Part shown: in pieces, positions 10,341 through 20,300 of the stretch
Position numbering within the stretch: position 1 is the first letter of the stretch
Layout: each line of letters starts with the position of its first letter
The notes under the pieces: model-generated
What the model was told of the DNA's origin: nothing
The model's input: the letters and a program-made list of their open reading frames with translations, nothing else
Databases searched by the model: none
Position numbers and translations under genes: made by a program
Assembly: GCA_029298735.1 (NCBI GenBank)
Contig: JANSLP010000395.1
Span: 1-27,537 of the forward strand
Direction: 5' to 3'
From: Ophiostoma sp. CBS 140.51
Taxonomy: Eukaryota > Ascomycota > Sordariomycetes > Ophiostomatales > Ophiostomataceae
Length of the DNA stretch: 27,537 nucleotides

Positions 10341-11648
10341 CTAGATCTGGATCTGCGGACGGTTCTTGTTCAAACCTTCCAGCAACGTGCATGCCTGGCA
10401 CATGGACTGGCTGGACATGTAGCCACACTTTACACACGTTCCAAGAACCTGCTTGGCGACGGCGTTCCTTCCTTGTGGCTGGATTTGTGTCGTGGGTGTT
10501 TCTGGCGCTACAGCCTTCTTCTCTGGTATCCGTCCATCGTCCAAGTGCTGTTGCTTCCGAGCCAAGAACATGGAAGCCATGTCTGTCTCCAGAGATTCGG
10601 CAGCCTCGTTGCTCTTGAGCTGCGCCTCCATTGCCGTTAGCTCATTGCCCGACGAGCGGCCGTTTTGTGACCCGCAACCACCTGCTCCACCTCCACCATC
10701 CGTGCCATCATCGACCGGCAATGGCGCCGAGGTTGCTGCTGGCCTCTTTGTTGCCTTCTTTGATTTCTTGCTATCCGAACCTGAGCAACCACAAGAAGAT
10801 GGAATAGGTGCTGCGCCAGGTACCAGGCCGGCCATGTCTTCGCCGCTGCGCACGATGTCCAGAATTGTGCTCGGCCGCACCTTTTCAAGGTTCTTAATGA
10901 GACTGCGGGCGCTGCCGCGGAACGCCTCGGGGCTGTAAATACACTCGGTACTGAAATAGTCGAGCTTCATGTGGTGCGCATAGAGCACAATCTCCTTCTC
11001 GTAGGCGTACTTGAGCGGCTTGCTGCGCTTTACGTCGACATCTGCACGGTCACCACCTGTGACGATACTTGTGCTTCGAGACAAACGCGGCAGATCGCCT
11101 CGCAACAGGTTCATCAACACTGTCTCGGCGACATCATCAGCGTTGTGGCCAGTGACAACGTGCTTGATCTCGAGCAACTTGGCACCACGGTCGAGGGCTT
11201 GGCGCCGGAAGACGCCGCAGTAAGTACAGTTGCCCTTCTTGCCAATAGTTTCGACCACCTGGTCCATAGTCCAGCCGTACAGCTCATCGTAGCCCACAAT
11301 CTTGAGTGGCATTTCGTATTGGACGGCATTGCGCTTGACTGTCTCGAGCGAGTCGTCCCGGTAGCCCTTGATGCCCTCGTCGATACTCAGCAGCACAAGG
11401 TCGAGGCCGTAGTTATGTCGTTCGTTGAGTGTCTTGAGAACCGAGGCCAGCACAGTCGAATCCTTGCCGCCGGATGCACCGATTGCAACGCGCTCGCCGG
11501 GGAAGAAAAGGCCAGACGAGGTGATGGTGTGGTGGACCTCATCCTCAAAGACAGCGATAAAGCATGTCTTGCAAAGTTTCTGGTGGTTCTTGGGCCGCTT
11601 GATGAGTGCCCTCTCTGTCTTGCAGAGCACACACAGTGCGGGGGCCAT
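10341..11648 (-). CDS. NCS6: Cytoplasmic tRNA 2-thiolation protein 1 (NCS6/CTU1)
   Basis: This ATP-pyrophosphatase, with NCS2/CTU2 and sulfur from the URM1 pathway, adds the 2-thio group to wobble uridine 34 of cytosolic Lys, Glu and Gln tRNAs. It is a single exon of 435 aa. The first ATG of the frame is at 11648 (ACCATGGCC); the extension to 11687 has only a TTG. Visible features are an N-terminal zinc module (C6, C9, C26, C29), the PP-loop SGGKDS at 59-64, the cysteines C141 and C144 (CTYCGVFRR) and C236 (TECIYSPEAFRG) expected to hold an iron-sulfur cluster in this family, the GHNADDVAETVLMNLLRGD motif, and a C-terminal module C405, C408, C417, C420. Residues about 270-395 form a low-complexity insert (Gly-rich, Lys-rich, polar) that makes the protein longer than yeast Ncs6 (about 359 aa). 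It is transcribed divergently from RPL8. Confidence 0.96.
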   Translation of the reverse strand: MAPALCVLCKTERALIKRPKNHQKLCKTCFIAVFEDEVHHTITSSGLFFPGERVAIGASGGKDSTVLASVLKTLNERHNYGLDLVLLSIDEGIKGYRDDSLETVKRNAVQYEMPLKIVGYDELYGWTMDQVVETIGKKGNCTYCGVFRRQALDRGAKLLEIKHVVTGHNADDVAETVLMNLLRGDLPRLSRSTSIVTGGDRADVDVKRSKPLKYAYEKEIVLYAHHMKLDYFSTECIYSPEAFRGSARSLIKNLEKVRPSTILDIVRSGEDMAGLVPGAAPIPSSCGCSGSDSKKSKKATKRPAATSAPLPVDDGTDGGGGAGGCGSQNGRSSGNELTAMEAQLKSNEAAESLETDMASMFLARKQQHLDDGRIPEKKAVAPETPTTQIQPQGRNAVAKQVLGTCVKCGYMSSQSMCQACTLLEGLNKNRPQIQI

Positions 11649-12148
11649 GGTGTGTAGGTGCCTTGTAGCTATCTTGTCCCTTTTCAATAAGTAGGTAAGA
11701 AATCAGATTTGAAATATGAAGAAAAGAAGACGATGAAGTCGGTTGTTACTGTTGTCGTTGTCTTGCAGCCTTGGGCTTTGAAGAATCATCGAGTGACTGA
11801 CCAATCAGACAATCGCAGACTTATGGTCGACGTCTAGATGCGCCAGGTTGACAAGTGACCCACTTTATTTTTGTAAGCCCGAAAAGGTAAAGGGCGCACG
11901 GGCATGTCCCGCCTCTCACAAGGTTTTTCCGGCTGACTACACAGTTTTTCCGTACCTTCCTGCCCCTCCAACCCTACATGTTTTTTTGCGCGCACGACAG
12001 TTTTTCACTCTACTAGTGTACTTTTTTTTTATGGAACGAGACTAGGCGAAATACTTTTCTCTCCAAAAGTTTGGTCTCGACTTTTTTTCTTCTCTCTTTT
12101 CTCTTCACGTCTCTCATCACCCAACGACAGCACGACAACATCGACAAA
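11649..12148. promoter_or_regulatory. Divergent promoter between NCS6 and RPL8
   Basis: A 500-bp region separates the two start codons. The RPL8-proximal part (about 11930-12140) is a pyrimidine-rich tract with repeated TTTTTC runs, including ACAGTTTTTC twice (near 11940 and 11996), as seen upstream of strongly expressed fungal ribosomal protein genes. The ATG of RPL8 sits in a favourable ACAAAATGG context. Specific factor sites were not identified. Confidence 0.55.
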
Positions 12149-13449
12149 ATGGTAAGCATTTGACTTTTGTGACGACTTCGGTCTTTTTTGCGACTGTTGC
12201 TTCTGCCTAGTATGCACTGCGTTGTGCAGAACGGCCAGGCTGAGTGATTCAGTTCAACCAGCCTGAGCACAAATTTCCGCTTGGTTGTCGAGCTTCCTCT
12301 CTTGGGTCTATGTATTGCTTCCCTTCATCTCGAAAGAGGATGGGAACAATGCACAGGCACAGGACTGGGTGCTCGGCATTCCGGTGATGAATTGCCCTGA
12401 GCCCCTCGGCCTCATGATGCGGCTACATGAATTAGGGAGGACAAGACAGGGAAAAGATTGTGCTGCGCTTAAACGCCAGCCCATTTTCTTCCTAGCCTTG
12501 GCCTCTCTGCTTCCTCTGTCGCTTCGCATACAGGTTCGATGCTCTACTAGAGTTTAAAAAAGATCAGGCATGCTGATCTTTTTTTCTCAATGATAGGCAC
12601 CCAAAGCTACCGGCAAGAAGGCCGCTCCGGCCCCCTTCCCCCAGTCCCGCGCTGGCAAGAAGGCCCCCAAGGTTCGTCCTCTCCAATCCATTCCTCTCTC
12701 TACTTCTGTCGCCGACATCACCTAACATCCTTGTGCAGAACCCTCTGATTGAGAAGCGCCCCAAGAACTACGGCATTGGCCAGGACATCCAGCCCCGCCG
12801 CAACCTGTCGCGCATGGTGAAGTGGCCCGAGTACGTCCGCCAGCAGCGCCAGAAGAAGATCCTCAGCCTGCGCCTGAAGGTTCCCCCAGCACTGGCCCAG
12901 TTCCAGCACGTTCTGGACCGCAACACCGCTGCGCAGGCCCTGAAGCTCCTCAACAAGTACCGCCCTGAGACCAAGGCTGAGAAGAAGGAGCGTCTCCTGA
13001 AGGAGGCCACTGCCATCAAGGAGGGCAAGAAGAAGGAGGACGTCAGCAAGAAGCCCTACACTGTCAAGTACGGCCTGAACCACGTTGTCGGCCTCGTCGA
13101 GAACAAGAAGGCCTCGCTCGTCCTGATCCCCAACGACGTCGACCCCATTGAGCTCGTTGTCTTCCTGCCGGCTCTGTGCCGCAAGATGGGCGTCCCCTAC
13201 GCTATCATCAAGGGCAAGGCCCGCCTCGGCACTGTTGTTCACAAGAAGACCGCTGCTGTCCTGGCCCTGACCGAGGTCCGCTCTGAGGACAAGACCGAGC
13301 TGAGCAAGCTCGTCTCGGCTGTCAAGGACGGCTACCTTGAGAAGAACGAGGAGGCCCGCAAGCGGTGGGGTGGTGGTATCATGGGTGAGAAGGCCAACAA
13401 GCGCATCGAGAAGAAGCGCAAGGCTTTCGAGTCCGCCATCAAGGTGTAA
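12149..13449 (+). CDS. rpl8: 60S ribosomal protein eL8 (L7a/RPL8)
   Basis: A large-subunit ribosomal protein of the L7Ae RNA-binding family. Three exons, 12149-12151, 12597-12671 and 12739-13449, give 262 aa. Exon 1 codes only for the initiator Met; this split is common in fungal ribosomal protein genes. Intron 1 is 445 bp (GTAAGC...GATAG), intron 2 is 67 bp (GTTCGT...GTGCAG, CCTAAC branch site). The N-terminus is a basic Ala/Lys/Pro extension (MAPKATGKKAAPAPFP), followed by the eL8 core including KNYGIGQDIQPRRNLSR and VKWPEYVRQQRQKKIL. The L7Ae fold (YGLNHVVGLVE, LVLIPNDVDPIELVVFLP, LCRKMGVPYAIIKGKARLG) lies at about 120-210, and a basic C-terminal helix follows. Codon use is strongly biased to C-ending and AAG codons, as for a highly expressed gene. 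Confidence 0.97.
12556..12584 (+). repeat. Perfect 12-bp inverted repeat (hairpin) near the 3' end of RPL8 intron 1
   Basis: The arms 12556-12567 (AAAAAAGATCAG) and 12573-12584 (CTGATCTTTTTT) are fully complementary around a 5-nt GCATG loop. The acceptor AG is at 12595-12596. The 3' arm contains CTGAT, a fair match to the fungal branch-site consensus, with its A at 12576, 20 nt before the acceptor. The structure is seen directly; a regulatory role is inference. Confidence 0.7.
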
Positions 13450-13798
13450 GCGGGGTATACCCCAGCTCACTTCCCTTTTTTCTTTATTGCTTTTTGACGT
13501 TTCTGTGACGAATCTTCTTACCCTTTTTTACCTCGTTTTCTCTTTTCTCATGCGAGCGGTGCAGTCCCCACATCGGGGCCACCTGGCGTCCTGGTCACCA
13601 AAACACATTTTTTTATAGGCAGAAAAGCAAAATAAAAATTGCAAAGGACAAAAAAAAAGAAAAGAAGTCATAGATGTTACCAATTCGTGCCCGTGCCACG
13701 CGTGATATGTGAACAAATGAATGAGAGACAGCCAAGGGGGGTAAATTGAAATAGATACGAGAAGAAGGACCGAGGAGGGCGACATACATCTATGTACG

Positions 13799-13817
13799 CT
13801 GTACTTCGTAAGTACAG
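13799..13817. repeat. Short perfect inverted repeat
   Basis: CTGTACTT (13799-13806) and AAGTACAG (13810-13817) are exact reverse complements around a CGT loop. It lies about 350 bp after the RPL8 stop codon, with no T-run and no nearby gene. Function is unknown. Confidence 0.6.
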
Positions 13818-16800
13818 ATGCCAAGCTGTTTGACGTGTGTCGTGGACCCATGGTCGTCGTCTATCAGGCTGTCCGTCTCGATACCGGGTGGGACGGTCGC
13901 TGCTGGTCCGAGGTGGCCAAGATTGTTTGCCAGTGGTGTCTGCGTTTCTACGTATCTACCCTATCGTCGTGACTACCCCGTACTTTGTGCATTCTGCCAG
14001 AGCACGAGCCACAGACTGCCGCGAGTCCTGATAACAAGGTGGGAATGCAATTGACAAGAGGGTCGAGAGAGGGTCGCCTGTACAAGGTCAAAGGCAAGGA
14101 TGAGGACAGACGCTATCCATATTCAAAACAGGAGTGCACCTCGCTGTGTCTGCACGTGTTGGGTTCATGGATGCATCTCATGCAGTCAAGGATTGAAAAA
14201 CAAAATGAAAAAAAGATGCAAGAGGGCCCGGGAGGGTGGCATCTCCGATGTGTGCAAGGGAAACAATTGACAAGAAATGACAGGGTGACATCTCGAAATG
14301 GCACTCTCCTTGACTCAAGACGACAACAGGTTACAGAGGCTCCAGAGGCGAGGGAGGGGGCATGTGGACAAATCTGAGCAACTGTCCCGTCGAGAACAAG
14401 ATAGTGTTAAAATACAGTGGGGACCCGGCCGTGGGGAGCGCCGCCGTAAGCGGCAAGTGCCCATAATAGTGCGCTAGGCCCGCTGTTCGCTTCCTCAAGG
14501 ACGGGGCCCGTGGGATGCGAATTCTGTCAGAATGCCCTGTCGCAAAAAAGGGGAAAGATGAGAAACACGACAAATGGCACACAGAAACTCGATAGAAACG
14601 CATCAAGCGCACAGAGCCTTAGCTCCTTTCTAGGCTCCGTCACGGACAACGAAGAACGGAGCACGGAACAGTGAGAGGAAAAACAACAGATCGGCGGCAG
14701 GGTGTCACAAATTGAGACAGGGGAAACCAGACTTTAGCATTTGACATTTCGATGGTGTGGGAGGACGGCTGTCTCTTCTCCATGTGCAGGTTGACTGTTA
14801 ATGTTTCGTATTTTGTCGTCGTCTCCAGGTGGCTTTTCTTCAGCACTGTGATTGATGAGGTGAAGTGACGTTTGAATTAACAGCCAGCTAATAGGCGCAT
14901 CTGCTCCTTCCTGCCTTGGGTTACAGAGCGCTGCGTGGCATCTTCACCCACTGCAACCGCTGCTCCCAGACCGTCTCCTTCCTCAACCTCAACAAAAATC
15001 TGCGCGTCTGCGTCCCCCTCTCCTCTTTGCCCCGCCTGTGCGTTCCTTCCTTGTGCTATGTGACTCTACTCTAATTTCTCGCGCCAACAAGGGCAACCGC
15101 GAAAAAGAGCCGAGTTTGGCTGTCGCTCTTTCCCCTGGAGAAATACAAGTCGAAGTAGAGAAAGGACGAGAAGGAAGGACGCGGTGTTGAGAGCTACTAA
15201 GATTATGTTTGTGAACTACTAAGAGGAAACGACCCTGGGTCGCACCTTCCCACTCGCACCCTGGGATGCCAGGCTCGCCAGGCACTCCAGCGCCGCATTA
15301 TGCTGTGTTTGCTTTTTGGGGAACGTCGTCTTTTGCGGTCTTGTGTTTTTATGATATGTGACATCTCAGCACCACCACAACCCCCGTGGCGGCGTGGCCA
15401 GACTCACCACCGTTTTCAGCTGACCTTCTCGAGTCTCTCGTGTCCATCGCCTTTCGATCACGCTCCTCACTTTCCTCGACGCACTTTATCCGCTGGCAAT
15501 TCTTAGTATTCCAGTTTTGGTCGGCGCCTCTTCGGTCTGCCGCGATCAAAGTGGGATCGTCCAGGTTAAAGAGAGGGCGAAAGGGCAGAAACAATGTTCC
15601 CAGACCCCAAAGGCCGTCAAAGACTACCCCAGACATGATGGACCCAGACGAGTTTCAGCTGCTTTGTCTCGAGGCCGCATCTATTTTGCCTCTTGCGTGG
15701 GATGCACACCGACCAGGGGCCTCCATCTCCGTAGACTGACGCGGACGACAGGCACAAGAAAGATAATACAGGGCGTGGCCTATTTGGCCTGCATCGTGTG
15801 TATCATCACACACCCGTCGCAGCGGGCCACGATAGCAGTATCTCACAGCATAATCATAAACCATCAGCACAGAGCGTCCCCGGGCATCCGTTGCGATGAG
15901 TGTGGCGCCTGCATCTCCGTGGCCTGTGCTGCCCTATTGTGCAATTTGAATATTGACATTACGGTCTCTGTATCCGGGAGGAAGATATCCAAGGGACAAT
16001 GCTGTAGCCTGTGTGTTCTGTCTCCCAATCTTACGGTTCTATTTGCCCTTTTTTAGTCTTCTGGTCTCGTTATTTACTTCTTTTCTCCTTCCTTTTCCTT
16101 CTTCCCGTCTCTCCCCACATCTCCAGTCTCTCCTCATTGTCCATTTCTAATCTTGCCGCCATTTCCACGTTTGCTGCCGTTGCCGTTGTGTTTTCTATCT
16201 CACATCATACGATTTCTCGTCAAAATCCGATTTGAGGTAATAATATCGCAGCGGATCGCGCCTGCCTCATTGCTCCTTCCTGATGCACGCGCCGCTTGCA
16301 CTTTCCTTATTTCTACAGCTCTTGCCGACACAAAACGTCATCCCAAAATCAACGCTGAGTTTAAAAAAGTAGGCATCGTACTCTTTTGTCTTATGTCTCT
16401 CTCTCCCTTCCAAAACACAGGAGTCCCATCTTCATCTCTGATAAAATTCTCCGACTTTCTCGACACGCTCGCATTCTCGCGCCAATTCATTTTCACGCCC
16501 ACCCCGTCTTTTACGCCGCTCTTTCTGCAGCTTCTGGACCTGCACGTACCCAACGCCTCTGTCCTTTTTATTGTTATTTTTCTTTTCTTTTCTTCTTTTA
16601 CCTTCCTCCATCCTACACCCCTGCACCTTGGACTGGTTTTCGAGCCGTCTTGGCCGCTAAACAATCATCGCTCTCACACACAAGCTGGGACTAAACTGGC
16701 TAATAGAACGGCACTCATCGGGATTGTCGTCGTTCCCCCTTGTTGCACCAGAACTAAACAGTCAACCGAAGTATTTTGACGGGCAAGAGAACAATGAGAC

Positions 16801-17030
16801 TGGAGTCACGAAAATAAAGAAAACCGAAAACCGGAAGAAGAGACGAGAAAGACAAAAACCACGGGAAACAGGCACGAAAGAGTCACTGTCAACAAAAACT
16901 CAGGGGAGAACAGGGTTTTTTGGGCAATATATCTCACAAGGCCAGCATACCCTGGAAGCTGAAGACGAAAGAACGAAAAGAGAAGAGACAATAGAAAAAG
17001 AAAGAAAAGAAGAAAGAAAAAGACCACTCG

Positions 17031-17180
17031 GAACGACCACCACCCTCCAACATACACCCCCCATCACTCACGACACCACACAACACACTACAATACACAA
17101 CACACAACACGCAACACCCCCGTTCTTCTCTCACAAAATCCCTCGCTCCCTCTCACCCTCTCGCACCCTCACACACACCC
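17031..17180 (+). repeat. CA-rich low-complexity block with almost no G on the plus strand
   Basis: A run of CACA, ACAC and CAACAC words, with few G residues, follows directly after a GAAAGA-type purine block (about 16790-17030). It precedes CT-rich sequence leading to the carbonic anhydrase start. It is a simple-sequence tract within the probable leader or promoter. Confidence 0.6.
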
Positions 17181-17749
17181 TCGTCCAGCTGGCACCTCCT
17201 TTCTCTCTTGACGAGCACGGAGTTATTGTGTTTTCGTTCTCGTTTTTTTACCCCATCTGTCTCGCCTGGTCTCGCCGTATTCGCCATATTAATCACTCGA
17301 GCGCTGTGTGACATCACCTGCCCTATTTCTGACCCAATTCCTTTCTTCACGGAGTACTGTACTTCCTGGTTCCCCTTTCATTATTGTATGGTCCTTTCTG
17401 TTTGTCTTCTTTAGCCTTATTTATTTTACGCACGCCCACCCCTGCTCGTCCTTGTCCACCGAGTCTCGGTTCTGCACTTCTGGGTGGGTTTGATCTCTTT
17501 CTCTCAGCTTCTTTTTATTTTCCTTCTTTTGTTCCTTTTTTCATACTTTCTTCTCTTTGTTCACAAATAATTTGCCGCCAAAGTTGATCTTGCTCTCGAC
17601 GTGCTTTTATCACCTTCGTCTCAACTTCTGGTCACTTATCTCGAACTATTTTCATTCACTCAACATCGACGGCACCCTACACCCATATTCTCGTCTTCCT
17701 CAACCTCCTCGGACCCCTCACGGCCTTGCCTCTTATCCCACACCTCACA

Positions 17750-18599
17750 ATGGCGGCCAACAAACGTACGTTGCACTGTACGAATGCCCCTCTTACAAAG
17801 CACCGCATACTGACTGTTCTTTCCAGAGAGCTCCTTTAGCTATGCTTTGAGCTCCAATGCTGCATGGGCGGGCTACAAGGCGCACCAAAACCCCAGTTTC
17901 TTCCCTAACCTGGCCTCGGGACAGTCGCCTCAGATTCGTAAGTTGTTGATGAGAAGCTTTGATGAAAACCAAAAAAGCACAAAATTCATACAAAAATGGA
18001 CACTGACACTGTCTTTTCCAGTCTGGCTTGGTTGCTCCGACTCGCGATGCCCCGAGACCACAATTCTCGGCCTCCAGCCCGGCGACGTCTTTGTCCACCG
18101 CAACATCGCCAACATCATCTCACCCACCGACATCAACACCTCCGCAGTCATTGAGTTCGCTGTCGTCCACCTCAAGGTGAAATACGTCATTCTCTGCGGC
18201 CACTCGGCCTGCGGTGGCGCCGCTGCTGCCCTTAGCGACTCCCGTGTCGGCGGCGTGCTTGACACGTGGCTAACGCCCCTCAAGGCCGTGCGTTCTGCTC
18301 ACTCCGAGGAGCTGGCAGCCATCCGCGACGAAAAAGCCCGCGCTGTGCGCGTTGCTGAGCTCAACGTTGAGGCCGGTGTCAAGGTCCTGCTGTCCAACGT
18401 CGTCGTCCAGGAGGCCATTAAGGAGCGTGGTCTTGAGGTCCACGGCTGCCTCTTCGATCTGGCCAGCGGCCGGGTGCGCGACCTGGGCTACGGCACCGGC
18501 AAGAGCGCCGGCATGTTTGGCGCAGACGAGGAGATTGTACGCGGCAACCACGGCATGCTAGTCTTCCGCGCCGGCAATGCCTCCATGGCCATCCGGTGA
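17750..18599 (+). CDS. Beta-class carbonic anhydrase
   Basis: Interconverts CO2 and bicarbonate using active-site zinc. Three exons, 17750-17765, 17827-17937 and 18022-18599, give 234 aa. The introns are 61 bp (GTACGT...TTCCAG, with a CTGAC branch site) and 84 bp (GTAAGT...TTCCAG, with CTGACA). The start MAANKQSSFSYAL lies in CACAATGGCG. Zinc-site residues are C47 and D49 with R51 (CSDSRCPE), and H103 and C106 (GHSACGG), the standard beta-class pattern. The ETTILGLQPGDVFVHRNIAN block is typical of fungal cytosolic enzymes. No mitochondrial targeting peptide is evident, so it is probably cytosolic. The second intron has no stop and is a multiple of three, so its retention would insert 28 residues before the zinc motif; homologues join directly (SPQI-LWLGCSDS), supporting splicing. 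Confidence 0.96.
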
Positions 18600-20300
18600 T
18601 GAGGTGTCTGTACCTATGTTAACGAGGGCGTCTGTTTTTATTTCCTAATGGTGTCTTGTCGGTGGAGTTTAAAGCTGTTTCGGCTGGCCTCAGGTGCCTG
18701 ACGTCCCAACTGCTGGAGTAGAGTCGGATAGAGCATCTGATGGTCGGATTGGTCTGTATTGTGATTTGGTCTTTTACATCATTTTCCCTTTTGTTTATAT
18801 CTCCTCTTGTACTCGTTCATGGTCTATTGGGAGCGAGGTATCCTCCATTTTTCGCGACGACGTCGAGACTCGCCTATACATATCATGTGCAGCGAAGCGT
18901 TTCCCCTCTCTGTTTTATTGTCTTTTCTCATCCTTACTGTTTTCTGACTTCTGGGCATACATACCTTACTGTGAGTTTTAGTGAGCAATTGTAATTGATG
19001 GTTTCTGTTGATTTCATGTCCCTAAGAATAAAGGGTGTTGGATGTTTACTTTCTTTTGCGGGTGAATATTGCTGTCCCGTCGATTGCCGATTGTGCCTGG
19101 ATTGCTTAGCAGCGTCGATCACAAAACGCCGCCTCGCTCGCCTCTTTTGCTTTTTTTCATTGCTTTCTGCTGGGATGCGCACTTAATTAACTATCTTTCC
19201 AGCCTCAAATTCAGCCTTCGTAAACACAAACAGCAGGAGCTCACTCAGGTGTCGCTCCCTTAACGAACTGGTGATACCCCGCCGACGAACACCTGCCCCC
19301 TCCTTGTCATTCTGGTTGGTTATTTCTCTCTGGCATATGCTTGATCGATCCTGCACTCTCTTTTCTCGAGCAGAAAAGTCCCCTTGTTCCTTCCTTCCCA
19401 GGAGGCGCGAACAAGCGGGGCAACTTTCATTTTCCTCATTCCTTCCTTTTTCAAAGACCTCCCTGCCGCTTGGTCCTTCCTCTCACATCACTCACCCCCA
19501 CCTTCCACCACTTTACGCGCGCTTTCCCATTGAAATGGCCTTGATGGCCTTTAAATTCCGTGCCTGGCACCATCCTCGGGTCAAATAGCCTGCCAGCTCC
19601 TAATTTTCGCCTCTCTCCTCGCATTTGCCTGCCCGTTGCCCGTTGCCCGTTACAGGGGCGTTTTCAACGAACTACTCGTCTGCTGCTGGCGCCGTAACTT
19701 GTCAAGATGGGGCGCGTCTAGCGCCCCTCTTCGTAATCCGGTCTCTTGCCCGAACGCTGCTACCCCTTAAGCACTATTTTCTTGCGTGGCGAAATAGTCA
19801 AAAAGAAAGCCAGAAGTTTCGCGTATTGGTGACGCACACACTTCCTGACCATTCGCACGCGACAACGCCATAGGGCCAGACACACGGCTTTGAAATACCG
19901 GGACAGATACTCCAATCTCGTGCCTTCCTGCTGGTTGACCCTTGATTCCAATCTTATCAACTGCTACAGCAAAAGCGGGACATACATCTGATCTCGGAGC
20001 TCCTCTTTTCGGCTTTCCTTTTTTTTCAGTCACAAAACACCATCCCTGACCTTGAGCTACAACGGACTTTACGCCGACCGACTGCGCCGACCCTGTCGCA
20101 CATTTGAACACGCGGCCCATCTGGCCAGGACTAAGATCTGACAAGCTGTTGCAAGTGGGTAGGTATATAGGCCCGACGGCAGGCGACACAAAATCAAACC
20201 CTGGGCCGATCATCACCAACTGCAGCCCTACGAGTTGTGTCCTGCAGCAATCAGCACAGTTCCACGACAGGACAACCGACCACAGAGAGCACACGCCACG
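18600..20300. promoter_or_regulatory. 1.7-kb gene-free stretch: carbonic anhydrase 3' flank and leader/promoter of the next gene
   Basis: No supported gene was found. The first 400-500 bp are T-rich 3' flank, with an AATAAA near 19027. From about 19200 on, CT-rich blocks suggest promoter and leader of the ornithine cyclodeaminase-like gene. A TATA-like GGTATATAGG lies near 20160, about 140 bp before the ATG. A 7-bp tandem triplet is at 19631-19651. Confidence 0.45.
19631..19651 (+). repeat. Three tandem copies of a 7-bp unit (GCCCGTT)
   Basis: Perfect GCCCGTT copies occupy 19631-19637, 19638-19644 and 19645-19651, about 650 bp upstream of the ornithine cyclodeaminase-like start. This may be chance or a binding-site cluster. 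Confidence 0.6.

Larger units (their letters stand above)
13450..17749. promoter_or_regulatory. 4.3-kb gene-free region between RPL8 and the carbonic anhydrase
   Basis: The first few hundred bases are the 3' flank of RPL8. No open frame in the rest resembles a known family; the longest (about 200 codons) are Ser/Leu/Phe-rich or low complexity and mostly rely on non-ATG starts. From about 16050 to 17740 the plus strand is dominated by pyrimidine tracts, interrupted by a purine-rich block (about 16790-17030) and an A/C-rich, G-poor block (about 17031-17180). A short hairpin is at 13799-13817. The downstream part is probably the promoter and long 5' leader of the carbonic anhydrase gene. An untranslated RNA gene cannot be excluded. 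Confidence 0.45.

Noticed and set aside
10971..11657. 228-codon frame opposite NCS6
   Set aside because: It is antisense to a strongly conserved enzyme, without family similarity.
12384..12420. C/D box snoRNA in RPL8 intron 1 (GTGATGA at 12384, CTGA at 12397, ATGATGC at 12414)
   Set aside because: Vertebrate RPL7A introns host C/D snoRNAs, so this was checked. However, no D box follows at a suitable distance after the second C-like box and no terminal stem was found.
12534..12550. Possible tRNA T-arm (GGTTCGATGC), and another on the minus strand near 3145
   Set aside because: Flanking bases do not form a 5-bp T-stem and no acceptor or anticodon arm could be built.
12718..13470. 250-codon Leu-rich frame opposite RPL8
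   Set aside because: AAG and GAG codons of the ribosomal protein read as CTT/CTC Leu on the other strand; a pure shadow.
15386..16056. Overlapping plus-strand frames of 117 and 179 codons
   Set aside because: Non-ATG starts, no family resemblance, atypical composition and no splice sites joining them to other exons.
16153..17311. Plus-strand frames of about 200 codons in the leader before the carbonic anhydrase
   Set aside because: They follow low-complexity CT, GA and CA tracts and give Ser/Phe/Thr/Lys-rich products without domain features.
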